The notes under the pieces are model-generated. The model searched no databases and had not been told where the DNA came from. It saw only the letters and a program-made list of their open reading frames with translations. From NCBI RefSeq assembly GCF_014925385.1, contig NZ_JACSDK010000010.1, forward strand, positions 372,001-436,000: DNA of 64,000 nt, written 5' to 3'. Each line of letters starts with the position of its first letter. Positions within the stretch are counted from its first letter, which is position 1. The DNA is from Pelagibius marinus. GTDB lineage: Bacteria > Pseudomonadota > Alphaproteobacteria > Kiloniellales > Kiloniellaceae. The position numbers were made by a program, and so were the translations under genes. This document shows, piece after piece, positions 17,369 through 28,713 of this stretch.

Positions 17369-18310
17369 CTAGCGTTCGCCCTTGCGGAAGGGCACCAGCA
17401 GCGCCTTCGGGTAGGCCGCGCGCCGCGACATTACGATCATGGCGAGGATCGACAGGATGTAGGGCATCATCAGGAAGAACTGGTAGGGGATGACGGCGGA
17501 GGAGGCCTGCTGCACGCGAATCTGCAGGGCCTCGAAGGCGGCGAAGAGCAGGGCGCCGGCCAGCGCCTTGCCGGGCCGCCAGGAGGCGAAGATCACCAGG
17601 GCGATGCAGATCCAGCCGCGTCCGTTGATCATGCCGATGTAGAAGGCATCGAAGACCGAGATGGTGAGGAAGGCCCCGCCCACGGCCATGAAGGCGCTGC
17701 CCAGCATGACGGCGCAGGTGCGCAGGCGGTGCACGTCGATGCCCTGGGCCTCCACCGCCATGGGGTTCTCGCCGACCATCCGCACCGCCAGCCCCAAGGG
17801 GGTGCGGTAGAGGCCATAGCCGACGATGGGCACCAGGATGAAGGCCAGGTAGGTCAGCGGGCTCTGGGTGAAGAGCACCTCGCCGATGTAGGGGATCTCC
17901 GAAAGGCCGGGAATGGCGAAGGGCTTGAAGGGCTCGATCTTCGGCGGCGTGGTGACGTCGGGCAGCAGCATGCGGAAGACGAAATAGCTGAGCGAGGCGG
18001 CCAGCAGGGTGATGCCGATGCCGGTGACGTGCTGGGAGAGGCCCAGGTAGACGCTGAAGACCGCGTGCAGCAGGCCGAAGAGGGCGCCGCAGGCGGCGGC
18101 CACCAGCACCGCGGTCCAGAGGTCGCCGCCCTGGTAGACCCACATCCAGGCAACCATGGCGCCCATGGTCATGATGCCCTCGATGCCGAGGTTGAGGACG
18201 CCCGCGCGCTCGCAGATCAGCTCGCCCAGGGTGCCGAAGATGAGCGGCGTGGCCATGCGCACCAGCGCGCCCCAGAAGCCCAGCGTGATGAAGATGTCGA
18301 GCAGTTCCAT
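17369..18310 (-). CDS. BMP-family nucleoside ABC transporter permease (YufQ-like)
   Basis: An inner-membrane permease (313 residues, about eight membrane segments) of the branched-chain-amino-acid/ribose permease superfamily. The ERAGVLNLGIEGIMTMGA motif near the N-terminus is characteristic of transporters paired with BMP lipoproteins for purine and pyrimidine nucleosides. It lies 12 bp from its sister permease and 12 bp from codA, so it is tightly within the operon. Confidence 0.9.
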   Translation of the reverse strand: MELLDIFITLGFWGALVRMATPLIFGTLGELICERAGVLNLGIEGIMTMGAMVAWMWVYQGGDLWTAVLVAAACGALFGLLHAVFSVYLGLSQHVTGIGITLLAASLSYFVFRMLLPDVTTPPKIEPFKPFAIPGLSEIPYIGEVLFTQSPLTYLAFILVPIVGYGLYRTPLGLAVRMVGENPMAVEAQGIDVHRLRTCAVMLGSAFMAVGGAFLTISVFDAFYIGMINGRGWICIALVIFASWRPGKALAGALLFAAFEALQIRVQQASSAVIPYQFFLMMPYILSILAMIVMSRRAAYPKALLVPFRKGER

Positions 18311-18322
18311 CGCGTTGGTCCC

Positions 18323-19372
18323 CTAACGCAGGCGCGGCCGGAAGCGCACGAAGAGCACGCTCGCCAGCACCAGCAGCAGGGCGGTGGCGGTCAGCACGTC
18401 GGCCAGGTAGTTGGAGATCGACATGGCCCGGCTCATGGCGTCGGCGCCGTTGTAGATGGCGGCGATGAAGATGGCCGAGGCGATGACCCCCAGGGGATGC
18501 AGGCCCGCCAGCATGGCCACGGCGATGCCGGTGTAGCCGAAGCCCGGCGAGATATCGAGGGTGAGATAACCCTTGAGGCCGGCCAGCTCGCAGACCCCGG
18601 CCATGCCGGCGAGGCCGCCGGAGAGCAGGGCGGTGCGCAGCACCGTGGCGCCGATCGGCATGCCGGCGAAGGCCGCCGCTTCGGGATTATAGCCGACGGC
18701 GCGGATCTGGAAGCCCCACTTGGTGAAGCGGATGAAGGCCCAGGCGAAGACCGCGAAGGCGATGGCCCAGATGAAGCCCTGGTGCAGGCGCATGCGCGGC
18801 ACCAGGGGGCTGAGCACGCCCTCGTCGATGATCGGCGCGGCCTGGGGCCAGCCCATGGCGAGCGGGTCCTTCCAGGGACCGAACAGCAGGTAGTTGGCGA
18901 AGAGCAGGACCACGAAGTTCAGCAGCAGCGTGGTCACCACCTCGTCGACGCGCAATTTGAGCTTGAGAATCACCGGGACCAGCAGCAGCAGGCCCCCGGC
19001 GACGGCGCCCACCAGGAAGAGCAAGGGGATCATCAGGTAGGGCGGCAGGGTGACGAGGCCGGTGCCGAAGTAGGTGGCGGCCAGGGCGCCGGCATAGAGC
19101 TGCCCCTCGCCGCCGATGTTCCACAGCTTGGCGCGGAAGGCCACGGCGGCGGCCAGGCCGGTGAAGATCAGCGGCGCCGCGCGGGTCAGGGTCTCGGTGA
19201 GGGCGAAGGTCGAGCCGAAGGCCCCCTTCACCAGTGCCGTGTAGGCGGGAATGATCGGCGCCCCGGCCCAGAGGATCAGCAGGGCGCAGAAGGCGAAGGC
19301 CAGAACGACGGCGCCCAGCGGCGCGGTGATGTTCAGCCAGAAGGGGACATGGGCCCGGGGCTCAAGCCGCAT
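18323..19372 (-). CDS. BMP-family nucleoside ABC transporter permease (YufP-like)
   Basis: The second permease of the nucleoside-type importer, 349 residues with about nine or ten membrane segments. It shows the family features NIGGEGQLYAGALAATYFG and, near the C-terminus, GFGYTGIAVAMLAGLHPLGV. It overlaps the end of the upstream ATPase gene by 11 bp, indicating coupled translation. Confidence 0.9.
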   Translation of the reverse strand: MRLEPRAHVPFWLNITAPLGAVVLAFAFCALLILWAGAPIIPAYTALVKGAFGSTFALTETLTRAAPLIFTGLAAAVAFRAKLWNIGGEGQLYAGALAATYFGTGLVTLPPYLMIPLLFLVGAVAGGLLLLVPVILKLKLRVDEVVTTLLLNFVVLLFANYLLFGPWKDPLAMGWPQAAPIIDEGVLSPLVPRMRLHQGFIWAIAFAVFAWAFIRFTKWGFQIRAVGYNPEAAAFAGMPIGATVLRTALLSGGLAGMAGVCELAGLKGYLTLDISPGFGYTGIAVAMLAGLHPLGVIASAIFIAAIYNGADAMSRAMSISNYLADVLTATALLLVLASVLFVRFRPRLR

Positions 19373-20942
19373 GGCCGTGTGCTCCTTTCTGCCGCTGGAA
19401 CTCGCCGTGGCCGGACATCAGCAGTCCCAGGGTTTTGAGGTCGGCTTCCTCCACCGCCACCGGCGTGGAGAGGCGGCCCTGGTAGAGCACGGCGATGCGG
19501 TCGGAGACCTGCAGCAGTTCCTCCAGGTCCTCGGAGATGAGCAGGATCCCGGCGCCCTCAGCGCGCGCCTCGAACAGCAGCTCCTGCACCTTGGCGGCGG
19601 CGCCGACGTCCAGGCCGCGGGTCGGCTGGTTGGCCAGGATGACCTTGGGCTGCTCGCTCAGCACGCGGGCCAGGATGACCTTCTGCATGTTGCCGCCCGA
19701 CAGCGCCCGGGTGGTGGTGGTGGGATCGGCGCCGCGGATGTCGAAGCGCTCGATCTTCTCGCGGGCGTTGCGGCGGATCACGCCGCCTTTCAGGAAGCCC
19801 AGGTTGCAGAAGCGCGGGCTGCCGGCGGCCTCCAGGATCAGGTTCTCCTCGACGCTGAGGTCGCCGATGACGCCGGTGGCGTGGCGGTCTTCCGGGATGC
19901 GTCCGACGCCGTGCTCCTGCATGGCCAGCGGCGAGGTCTCCTTGACCGGCTGGCCCAAGATCTCGAAGGCGCCCTCGTCGGGCAGGGCGAGGCCGGAGAT
20001 GAGCGCGGCCAGCGCCCCCTGGCCGTTGCCGGAAACCCCGGCGATGCCCAGGATCTCGCGCCCGCAGAGCAGCAGGTGCAGCTCGTCCAGCAGCGCCTTG
20101 CCCTGCTCGTTGCGCAGCGTCACGCCGGCCAGCTGCAGCACCACGGGCCCCAGGGGCTGCGGTTTGCGCTCCGGCATCTCAATGGCGTGGCCCACCATGG
20201 CCTCGGCCAGGGCCTCCTTGCTGGTCTCGGCGATGGGGAAGTCGCCCACCAGCTTGCCCAGGCGCAGCACCGCTACCCGGTCGGCCACGGCCATCACTTC
20301 GTTCAGCTTGTGGGAAATGAAGATGATGGAGAGCCCCTCGGCCACCATGGTCTTCAAGGTGGTGAAGAGGGTCTCGACCTCCTGAGGGGCCAGCACGGCG
20401 GTCGGCTCGTCGAGGATGAGGACACGGGCGCCGCGGTAGAGCGCCTTCAGGATCTCCACCCGCTGGCGCTCGCCCACCGAGAGGTCGCGCACCAGGCGCT
20501 TGGGGTCGACGCTGAGGCCAAAGTGCTCGGCCAGCTCTGCGATGCGCCGGCGCGCCTTGGCGGTATTCCGGCGCGGCGCGAGGAGGGGCTCGGTGCCGAG
20601 GACAATGTTGTCCAGCACGGTCAGGTTCTCGCCCAGGGTGAAGTGCTGGTGGACCATGCCGATGCCGGCGGCGATCGCGGCCTTGGGCGAGCCGGCGGAC
20701 AAGCGCTTGCCGAAGGCCTCGATATGGCCTTCGTCGGCGACGTAGTGGCCGAAGAGGATGGACATCAGGGTGGTTTTGCCGGCGCCGTTCTCACCCAGCA
20801 GGGCCAGGATCTCGCCGGACTTCAGGTCCAGCGAGATGGCGTCGTTGGCGGTCAGCCCGCCAAAGCGCTTGGTAATGCCGCTCAGGCGCAATACCGGCTG
20901 GGCGCCGGCGCCTTGCGGCGCGGTGTCTTTGACCTCTGGCAT
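19362..20942 (-). CDS. BMP-family nucleoside ABC transporter, dual ATP-binding protein (YufO-like)
   Basis: A double ABC ATPase (526 residues from the chosen start). The first half has Walker A GENGAGKTTLM, signature LSVGERQRVEI and Walker B LILDEPTAVL. The second half is degenerate at Walker A (GVSGNGQGAL) but keeps the signature LSGGNMQKVILARVL and NQPTRGLDVGA, the normal pattern for sugar/nucleoside dual ATPases. I chose the ATG at 20942 (product begins MPEVKDTAPQ) over the one at 20999 because CAGGGGGAAC precedes it and the upstream residues look non-coding. Confidence 0.9.
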   Translation of the reverse strand: MPEVKDTAPQGAGAQPVLRLSGITKRFGGLTANDAISLDLKSGEILALLGENGAGKTTLMSILFGHYVADEGHIEAFGKRLSAGSPKAAIAAGIGMVHQHFTLGENLTVLDNIVLGTEPLLAPRRNTAKARRRIAELAEHFGLSVDPKRLVRDLSVGERQRVEILKALYRGARVLILDEPTAVLAPQEVETLFTTLKTMVAEGLSIIFISHKLNEVMAVADRVAVLRLGKLVGDFPIAETSKEALAEAMVGHAIEMPERKPQPLGPVVLQLAGVTLRNEQGKALLDELHLLLCGREILGIAGVSGNGQGALAALISGLALPDEGAFEILGQPVKETSPLAMQEHGVGRIPEDRHATGVIGDLSVEENLILEAAGSPRFCNLGFLKGGVIRRNAREKIERFDIRGADPTTTTRALSGGNMQKVILARVLSEQPKVILANQPTRGLDVGAAAKVQELLFEARAEGAGILLISEDLEELLQVSDRIAVLYQGRLSTPVAVEEADLKTLGLLMSGHGEFQRQKGAHGHAA

Positions 20943-21068
20943 TGCCAGTTCCCCCTGGCCCCGGGGCTCCGGGGCGATTGCCGCCCGATCATAGCGCAAG
21001 CGGCACGGGGCGGTGACGATTTCTCGCCGCCGCCCCGTTTTTGATTTGTCCGCCCTCTGAACCTCAAC

Positions 21069-22124
21069 CTAGAAAGTCGACTTGGGCTCCTCGTCGTTGA
21101 TCTCGACGACCATGTCGCCCGCTTTGATCTTGGCGGCCAGGGCGTCGATCTTGGCCTTGGTTTCCGCCGGGACCTTGCCCTCGAACTCGTAGAAGGGCGA
21201 GAGGGAGGCGCCGCCGGCCTTCATCATCGTCCATTCCTTGTAGTTCTCGGCCTTGAAGGTGCCCGCCTTGACCTGCTCGATGGCGTAGTTGATGGCCGGC
21301 TCCATGTGCCACAGGGCGGAGGCGACCACCACGTCGGTTCCGTTCTCCAGCTTGTTCATGTCGTTGACGTTGCCGAAGGCGATGATGCCCTTCTCGCGGG
21401 CCGCGTCGACCACGCCCGCGCGCTCGGCATAGAGCACGTCGACGCCGGATTCCACCTGGGCGAAGGCGAATTCCTTGGCCTTCGGCGGGTCGTACCAGGA
21501 GCCGATGAAGGAGATCTTGAACTCCACATCGGGGTTTACCGACTTGGCGCCGGCCATGAAGGCGTGGAACAGGCGGTTGACCTCGCCGATGGGGAAACCG
21601 CCGACCATGCCGATCTTGTTGGTCTTGGTCATGGTGCCGGCCACCACGCCCATCAGGTAGCAGGGCTCGTGGATCCAGTTGTCGAAGACCGAAAAGTTGC
21701 TGCCGTGCTCGACGCCCGGATCGCCCATCAGGAAGGCGATCTTGGGGTAATCGTCGGCCACCTTGCGCGCCTCGCGGCTGATGCCGAAGGCCTCGCCGAC
21801 GATCAGGTCGACGCCGCCTTCCGCGTACTCGCGCATCACGCGGACGTAGTCGGTGTTCGGCACCTTCTCGGAAAAACTGTACTCGATCTCGCCGCGCTTC
21901 TCGGCGGCGGCCAGCGCGCGGTGCAAGGTGCCGACCCACTTCTGCTGGATCGGCACGGTGTAGATGCCCGCGACCTTGATCTTCTCCTGCGCCAGCGCGC
22001 TTTCGCCGCTGAGGCCGAAGGCGGCCACGGCCGCGAAGGCCAGGCCGATAGCCTTCACGGCGCTACGCCGCCCGAACGCGCTCTTGAGCAACGCGCAACC
22101 GTTTCCCTGTTTCAGAGATGTCAT
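21069..22124 (-). CDS. BMP-family ABC transporter substrate-binding protein
   Basis: The periplasmic binding component of the nucleoside-type importer, 351 residues. A long N-terminal segment ends in a signal sequence (AFAAVAAFGLSGESALAQ), cleaved near residue 45, and the mature protein begins EKIKVAGIYTVPIQQKW. Unlike Gram-positive relatives it has no lipobox, fitting a soluble periplasmic protein. It lies 39 bp after hydA and 126 bp before the ATPase. A nucleoside or nucleobase ligand is inferred from hydA and codA in the same operon. Confidence 0.9.
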   Translation of the reverse strand: MTSLKQGNGCALLKSAFGRRSAVKAIGLAFAAVAAFGLSGESALAQEKIKVAGIYTVPIQQKWVGTLHRALAAAEKRGEIEYSFSEKVPNTDYVRVMREYAEGGVDLIVGEAFGISREARKVADDYPKIAFLMGDPGVEHGSNFSVFDNWIHEPCYLMGVVAGTMTKTNKIGMVGGFPIGEVNRLFHAFMAGAKSVNPDVEFKISFIGSWYDPPKAKEFAFAQVESGVDVLYAERAGVVDAAREKGIIAFGNVNDMNKLENGTDVVVASALWHMEPAINYAIEQVKAGTFKAENYKEWTMMKAGGASLSPFYEFEGKVPAETKAKIDALAAKIKAGDMVVEINDEEPKSTF

Positions 22125-22163
22125 GCCCCCTGTCTCCCGTTAATTTATTGGAGTTGTCGTACG

Positions 22164-23783
<1,620 letters not shown>

Positions 23784-23861
23784 TCAGCGGCGAAGCCCTT
23801 TTCCGCCATTGGTTACACGCGAACGAACGACCTCGACCGCAAGAAGCCCTTGCCAGAGAAC

Positions 23862-23877
23862 CTGACCAAATGGTCAA
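23862..23877. promoter_or_regulatory. RutR-like operator, copy 2 (strong)
   Basis: CTGACCAAATGGTCAA matches the RutR consensus at 13 of 14 fixed positions and contains the perfect palindrome TGACCA-AA-TGGTCA. It lies 83 bp before the beta-ureidopropionase start and 131 bp from copy 1. Uracil-relieved control of both divergent operons is the likely meaning. Confidence 0.75.
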
Positions 23878-23960
23878 ATCTTCCGGCGATGCGACGCGGA
23901 CAGCGCCGCCAGGAGATCAGGGACGCGACAGGCGCCGAAAGCAATAGGGGAGACCAGGAG

Positions 23961-24824
23961 ATGGCGACGGTGAGGGCGGGCCTCATTCAGATGGCCTTGA
24001 AGGCGGATACCAGCGACACGCCGGAAGCGATCCGCGACAAGATGAACGAGGCGCACCTGCCGCTGATCGACGAGGCCGGCAAGAAGGGCGTGCAGGTGCT
24101 GTGCCTGCAGGAGGTCTTCAACCAGCCCTACTTCTGCCCCAGCCAGGACGCAAAGTGGTACGGCGCGGCGGAGAAGATCCCCGACGGCCCGACGGTGAAG
24201 CTGATGCAGGAGTACGCCAAGAAGCACTCCATGGTCATCGTGGTGCCGATCTACGAGGAGGACATCACCGGCGTCTACTACAACACCTGCGCGGTGATCG
24301 ACGCCGACGGCAGCTACCTGGGCAAGTACCGCAAGACCCACATTCCCCAGGTCGCCGGCTTCTACGAGAAATTCTTCTTCAAGCCCGGCAACTCCGGTTG
24401 GCCGATGTTCCAGACCGCCTACTGCAAGCTGGGCGTCTACATCTGCTACGACCGCCACTTCCCGGAGGGCTGGCGCGCGCTTGCGCTGGCGGGGGCCGAA
24501 TACATCGTCAATCCCTCGGCCACCGTGGCGGGCCTCAGCCAGTATCTCTGGAAGCTGGAGCAGCCGGCCTCGGCCGTCGCCAACGGCTGCTACATCGGCG
24601 CGGTAAATCGCGTCGGCACCGAGGCGCCCTGGAACATCGGCAAATTCTACGGCTCCAGCTACGTGGTCGACCCGCGCGGCGAGTTCCTGGTTGAGGCCAG
24701 CGAGGACCAGGACGAGCTGGTCACCGCCGATATGGACATGGACAAGGTGCGCGAGGTGCGCAATCTCTGGCAGTTCTTCCGCGACCGCCGGCCGGAGGCC
24801 TACGGGCCGCTGACGGAGATTTAG
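23961..24824 (+). CDS. Nitrilase-family beta-ureidopropionase (N-carbamoyl-beta-alanine amidohydrolase)
   Basis: A carbon-nitrogen hydrolase of 287 residues. The catalytic Glu-Lys-Cys triad is visible in CLQEVFNQPYF, YRKTHIP and ICYDRHFPEG. It most resembles eukaryote-type beta-ureidopropionase and N-carbamoylputrescine amidase proteins. Its position divergent from hydA, behind a RutR-like operator, supports beta-ureidopropionase: N-carbamoyl-beta-alanine to beta-alanine, CO2 and ammonia. The ATG at 23961 directly follows CAGGAG and gives the standard N-terminus (MATVRAGLIQM). The frame is open far upstream, but that stretch contains the operator and is not coding. Confidence 0.9.
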   Translation: MATVRAGLIQMALKADTSDTPEAIRDKMNEAHLPLIDEAGKKGVQVLCLQEVFNQPYFCPSQDAKWYGAAEKIPDGPTVKLMQEYAKKHSMVIVVPIYEEDITGVYYNTCAVIDADGSYLGKYRKTHIPQVAGFYEKFFFKPGNSGWPMFQTAYCKLGVYICYDRHFPEGWRALALAGAEYIVNPSATVAGLSQYLWKLEQPASAVANGCYIGAVNRVGTEAPWNIGKFYGSSYVVDPRGEFLVEASEDQDELVTADMDMDKVREVRNLWQFFRDRRPEAYGPLTEI

Positions 24825-24951
24825 GGACAGGGCGGGGAAGTACCCATTTCCGCACTTCCTTTCAGTCCGCCCGCTATGCATTGCTTGCCCTTCGTAGCTG
24901 CCGTGCTAGGTCGGGCAGCAGTGCAATTTACCACATGGGAGTACGTGAAGA

Positions 24952-25374
24952 ATGCGCAGCATGATCCTGGCGGCCGCGCTGGCCCTGTTTGCCGGACCGG
25001 CCCTGGCCGGCGAGACCCCGGCGCCGGCGGGCGCCGCGCTTTATTTCATCTCGCCACAGGACGGTGCCACGGTCAGCTCGCCGGTCACAATGCGCTTCGG
25101 TCTGAAGGGCATGGGCGTCGCCCCGGCCGGCACCGAGAAGGATAAGACCGGGCACCATCACCTGCTGATCGATACCGCGACGCCCAGCGGGGATGCCCTG
25201 AACGAGCCGATCCCGGCTGACGACCACCACAAGCACTTCGGCGGCGGCCAGACGGAAGCCAGCATCGAACTGGCGCCGGGCAGCCATACCCTGCAGCTGG
25301 TGCTGGGGGACTGGAGCCACATCCCGCATAATCCGCCGGTGATGTCGAAGCAGATCACCGTCACCGTCAAATAG
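24952..25374 (+). CDS. DUF4399 domain protein, exported
   Basis: A 140-residue protein with a signal peptide (residues 1-19, cleavage after ALAG) and a DUF4399 domain. Visible features are YFISPQDGATVSSPVTMRFGLKGMGVAPAG, the His cluster GHHHLLID, and DDHHKHFGGGQTEA, suggesting a metal-binding beta-sandwich. Function in the family is unknown; it is often predicted to be periplasmic. It stands alone, 127 bp after the amidohydrolase. Confidence 0.85.
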   Translation: MRSMILAAALALFAGPALAGETPAPAGAALYFISPQDGATVSSPVTMRFGLKGMGVAPAGTEKDKTGHHHLLIDTATPSGDALNEPIPADDHHKHFGGGQTEASIELAPGSHTLQLVLGDWSHIPHNPPVMSKQITVTVK

Positions 25375-25558
25375 ACCCCGGGAGCGGCCCTCTACCGCCT
25401 CCAGAGGGCCGCTTTCCGGCAATTTTCGTCGGCAAGGGCGCTGCAGCCCCGATTCGGCATCGATTCGCTCAGCCGGGGCGGCCGTTTGACCCTTATCCCT
25501 AGGTTTGCTAAGCGAATTGCGTTAGTTTTCGTAATTGTTGCCTGGCTTGGGGGGCCTA

Positions 25559-27355
25559 ATGACTACCGACGGCCGGAAGAAGCAATTTGTCATCGAGCTG
25601 ATCAAGCCGTCGCACTATGACGACGACGGCTACGTCATCCAGTGGGCCAAGGCCTGGGTTCCGTCCAACACCCTGTCCAGCCTTTACGGCATCACGCTGG
25701 ACGTGATCGACCGCAAGCTGCTGGGCGACGACGTCGAAGTGGTCCTCAACGGCTACGACGAGACCAACACCATCATTCCGATCCAGGAGATCACCGAGCG
25801 CCTGAAGGCGCCGGACACGACGGGCGTGGTCTGCCTCGTCGGTGTCCAGTCGAACCAGTTCCCCCGCGCCCTCGACATCGCGCGCCAGTTCCGCGCCGAA
25901 GGCCTGCAGGTCGCCATCGGCGGCTTCCACGCCAGCGGCTGCATCGCCATGCTGCCCGAGTTGCCGCCGGACCTGCAGGAAGCCCTCGACCTGGGCATCA
26001 CGCTCTATGCCGGCGAGGGCGAGGGGCGGCTGCACGAGTTCTATCTCGATGCCCTGAAGGGCGAGTTGAAGCCGATTTACAACTACATGAACGATCTGCC
26101 GGGCATGGACGGCCAGCCGACGCCCTATCTGCCGGAGAGCATGGTGCGGCGCTACGGCGGCTCGGTGGCCTGCTTCGACGCCGGACGCGGCTGCCCCTTT
26201 CAGTGCTCCTTCTGCACCATCATCAACGTGCAGGGCCGCAAGTCGCGCTTCCGCGAGGCCGACGACGTGGAGCGCCTGGTGCGCGCCAACATCAAGCAGG
26301 GCATCTGCCGCTTCTTCATCACCGACGACAACTTTGCCCGCAACAAGAACTGGGAAGCGATCTTTGACCGCCTGGGCGACCTGCGCGAGGAGACCGGCCT
26401 GCCGTTCTCCATCATCATCCAGGTCGATACCCTCTGCCACAAGATCAAGAACTTCATCCCCAAGGCCAAGCGGGCCGGGGTGGCGCGGGTCTTCATCGGC
26501 CTGGAGAACATCAACCCCGACAACCTGATGGCGGCCAAGAAGCGCCAGAACCGCATCACCGAATACCGGGCGATGCTGCAGGCCTGGCGCGAGCAGCAGA
26601 TCCTGACCTACGCCGGCTACATCCTGGGCTTCCCGGCCGACACGCCGGAGAAGATCGTCCACGACATCGAGGTGATTAAGAAGGAACTGCCCATCGATAT
26701 CCTGGAGTTCTTCTGCCTGACGCCGCTGCCGGGCTCCGAGGACCATAAGAACCTCTACCTGAAGGGCGTCCCCATGGACCCCGACATGAACATCTATGAC
26801 CTGGAGCACGTCTGCACGGGGCACTCGCTGATGTCGAAGGAGGAGTGGCAGGGCATCTACAACAAAGCCTGGGAGCTCTATTACTCGGAGGAGCACCTGG
26901 ACACGCTGATGCGGCGTATGGTGGTCAGCGGCAACAAGCCGGAACGCATCTGGGCGCATGCCCTGCAGTTTGCCGGCTGCATCCGCTACGAGAAGGTCCA
27001 CCCGCTGCAGGGCGGCTACTTCCGCCGCAAGGTGCGCGGCCAGCGCCGTGCCGGCCTGCCGTTGGAATCGCCCTTCGTCTTCTATCCGCGCCGGTTGTGG
27101 GAGATGGTCACGACCTACGGCCCCTTCGCCTGGTTCGCCCTCCGGCTCTGGCTCAGGTGCCAGCAGATCAAGCGCGATCCGGCGACTCGGAGCTATAGCG
27201 ATCTGGCCCTGACGCCGGTCACCGACCACGGCGAGGACGAGGAGTTGGAGATGTTCGCCCACACCGAGGCGGCCCAGGCCGCGGTCGCCAAGGCCCACAA
27301 GGAGACCGAGGCGCGCGAGAAGCACACCAAGCAGGCGGTCGACGCGGCGGAGTAG
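25559..27355 (+). CDS. B12-binding-type radical SAM protein
   Basis: A 598-residue protein with a cobalamin-binding-like N-terminal domain (to about residue 160, ending GGFHASGCIAMLPE) and a radical SAM core. The iron-sulfur cysteines are C212, C216 and C219 in GCPFQCSFC. The classical DxHxxG cobalamin-ligand motif is not seen, so B12 may be bound base-on or not at all. The C-terminal 60 residues are charged and Ala-rich. Relatives act as methyltransferases or ring-forming enzymes with varied substrates. The ATG at 25559 gives MTTDGRKKQF; an in-frame start 24 bases upstream seems less likely. Confidence 0.85.
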   Translation: MTTDGRKKQFVIELIKPSHYDDDGYVIQWAKAWVPSNTLSSLYGITLDVIDRKLLGDDVEVVLNGYDETNTIIPIQEITERLKAPDTTGVVCLVGVQSNQFPRALDIARQFRAEGLQVAIGGFHASGCIAMLPELPPDLQEALDLGITLYAGEGEGRLHEFYLDALKGELKPIYNYMNDLPGMDGQPTPYLPESMVRRYGGSVACFDAGRGCPFQCSFCTIINVQGRKSRFREADDVERLVRANIKQGICRFFITDDNFARNKNWEAIFDRLGDLREETGLPFSIIIQVDTLCHKIKNFIPKAKRAGVARVFIGLENINPDNLMAAKKRQNRITEYRAMLQAWREQQILTYAGYILGFPADTPEKIVHDIEVIKKELPIDILEFFCLTPLPGSEDHKNLYLKGVPMDPDMNIYDLEHVCTGHSLMSKEEWQGIYNKAWELYYSEEHLDTLMRRMVVSGNKPERIWAHALQFAGCIRYEKVHPLQGGYFRRKVRGQRRAGLPLESPFVFYPRRLWEMVTTYGPFAWFALRLWLRCQQIKRDPATRSYSDLALTPVTDHGEDEELEMFAHTEAAQAAVAKAHKETEAREKHTKQAVDAAE

Positions 27356-27441
27356 CTTTCTTTTCCAGCCCCTCCCCGATGCATTGCCGCGCCGCGGCAA
27401 AACGGATAAGAACCCTCTGAGCAACAGCTAAGGGGGGCGGC

Positions 27442-28707
27442 GTGGCGCTGTCGATCTTCGAGCTTATCGCGATCCTCTTCGGGCTGGTCGCGCTCTTCGG
27501 CTACATCAACCACAAGCTCCTGGGCCTGCCGCACAGCATCGGCCTGATGGTGATCGCCCTGGGCGCGGCCCTGGCCCTGGTGGCCTTCGAGCTGGCCTTC
27601 CCGGCGACCGACGTCGACGGGCCGGTGACCGCCGCCCTGCGCCAGGTCGACTTCGACGACACCCTGCTGAAGGGCATGCTGAGCTTCCTGCTCTTCGCCG
27701 GGGCGCTCCACGTCGACCTCACGGCCCTGCGCAGCCGGCTCGCGGCCATCAGCGCCATGGCGACCCTGGGGGTGCTGATCTCCACCTTCGTCGTGGGAAC
27801 CCTCTCCTGGCTGGTCTTCGGCCTGCTGGGCCTGGATATCCCCTTCATCTGGGCCCTGGCCTTCGGGGCGCTGATCAGCCCGACCGACCCGGTCGCGGTG
27901 CTGGGCGTCCTCAAGACCATCAAGGTGCCGGCCTCGGTGGAGGCCAAGATCGCCGGGGAATCGCTCTTCAACGACGGCGTCGGCGTGGTGGTCTTCCTCA
28001 TTGTCGTCGCCATCGCCGCCGGCGGGGCGCACGCCGAGGTCGGCCCCCTGGAGGTGGCGCGCCTCTTCGCCCAGGAGGCCGGGGGCGGGGCCCTGCTGGG
28101 TGCGATCGCCGGCTACATCGCCTACCGCGCCCTGGCCAGCCTGGACGAGCATAACCTGGAGATCATGATCACCCTGGCCCTGGTGACCGTGACCTATGCT
28201 CTGGCCCAGGTTATTCACGTCAGCGGACCTATCGCGGTCGTGGTGGCGGGCATCTTCATCGGCAACCACGGCGTCGCCTACGCCATGAGCGAGAAGACCA
28301 GGGAGCACCTGCTGAATTTCTGGGAGTTGCTGGACGAGATCCTGAACTCGATGCTGTTCCTGTTGATCGGCCTGGAGGTTCTGGTGGTGCGGGTCGATCT
28401 GATCTCCGCCGAGGCGGCGCTGCTGGCGATTCCCATCGTCCTGCTGGCGCGCTTCTTCGGCGTGTCGATCCCGCTCAGCCTGCTGTCGCTGCGTCAGACC
28501 TTCACCAAGGGCGCCATCCCCGTGCTGGTCTGGGGCGGCCTGCGCGGGGGCATCTCCGTCGCCCTGGCGCTCTCCCTGCCGGAAGGCCCGGAAAAGGCGC
28601 CGATCCTCGCCATCACCTACGCGGTGGTGATCTTCTCGATCATCGTTCAGGGCCTGACCTTCAAGGCCGTGGTGAAGCGGTCATTGCGGGGACAGGAGGA
28701 GAGCTAG
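27442..28707 (+). CDS. CPA1-family Na+/H+ antiporter
   Basis: A membrane antiporter of 421 residues with about twelve predicted helices. Diagnostic motifs are LISPTDPVAVLGVLK and ESLFNDGVGVVVF, which carry the ion-binding aspartates of NhaP/NHE-type exchangers. It would export Na+ in exchange for protons across the inner membrane and help salt and pH balance. The start is GTG at 27442, placed after AAGGGGGGC. The short C-terminus lacks a TrkA-C or cNMP regulatory domain. It converges on the anti-sigma gene with a 6 bp gap. Confidence 0.92.
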   Translation: MALSIFELIAILFGLVALFGYINHKLLGLPHSIGLMVIALGAALALVAFELAFPATDVDGPVTAALRQVDFDDTLLKGMLSFLLFAGALHVDLTALRSRLAAISAMATLGVLISTFVVGTLSWLVFGLLGLDIPFIWALAFGALISPTDPVAVLGVLKTIKVPASVEAKIAGESLFNDGVGVVVFLIVVAIAAGGAHAEVGPLEVARLFAQEAGGGALLGAIAGYIAYRALASLDEHNLEIMITLALVTVTYALAQVIHVSGPIAVVVAGIFIGNHGVAYAMSEKTREHLLNFWELLDEILNSMLFLLIGLEVLVVRVDLISAEAALLAIPIVLLARFFGVSIPLSLLSLRQTFTKGAIPVLVWGGLRGGISVALALSLPEGPEKAPILAITYAVVIFSIIVQGLTFKAVVKRSLRGQEES

Positions 28708-28713
28708 GGGAGC

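Noticed and set aside
16250-19438. 1062-residue open frame on the plus strand
   Set aside because: It is a His/Gly/Gln-rich antisense shadow of codA and the BMP permease genes, which have clear domains on the minus strand.
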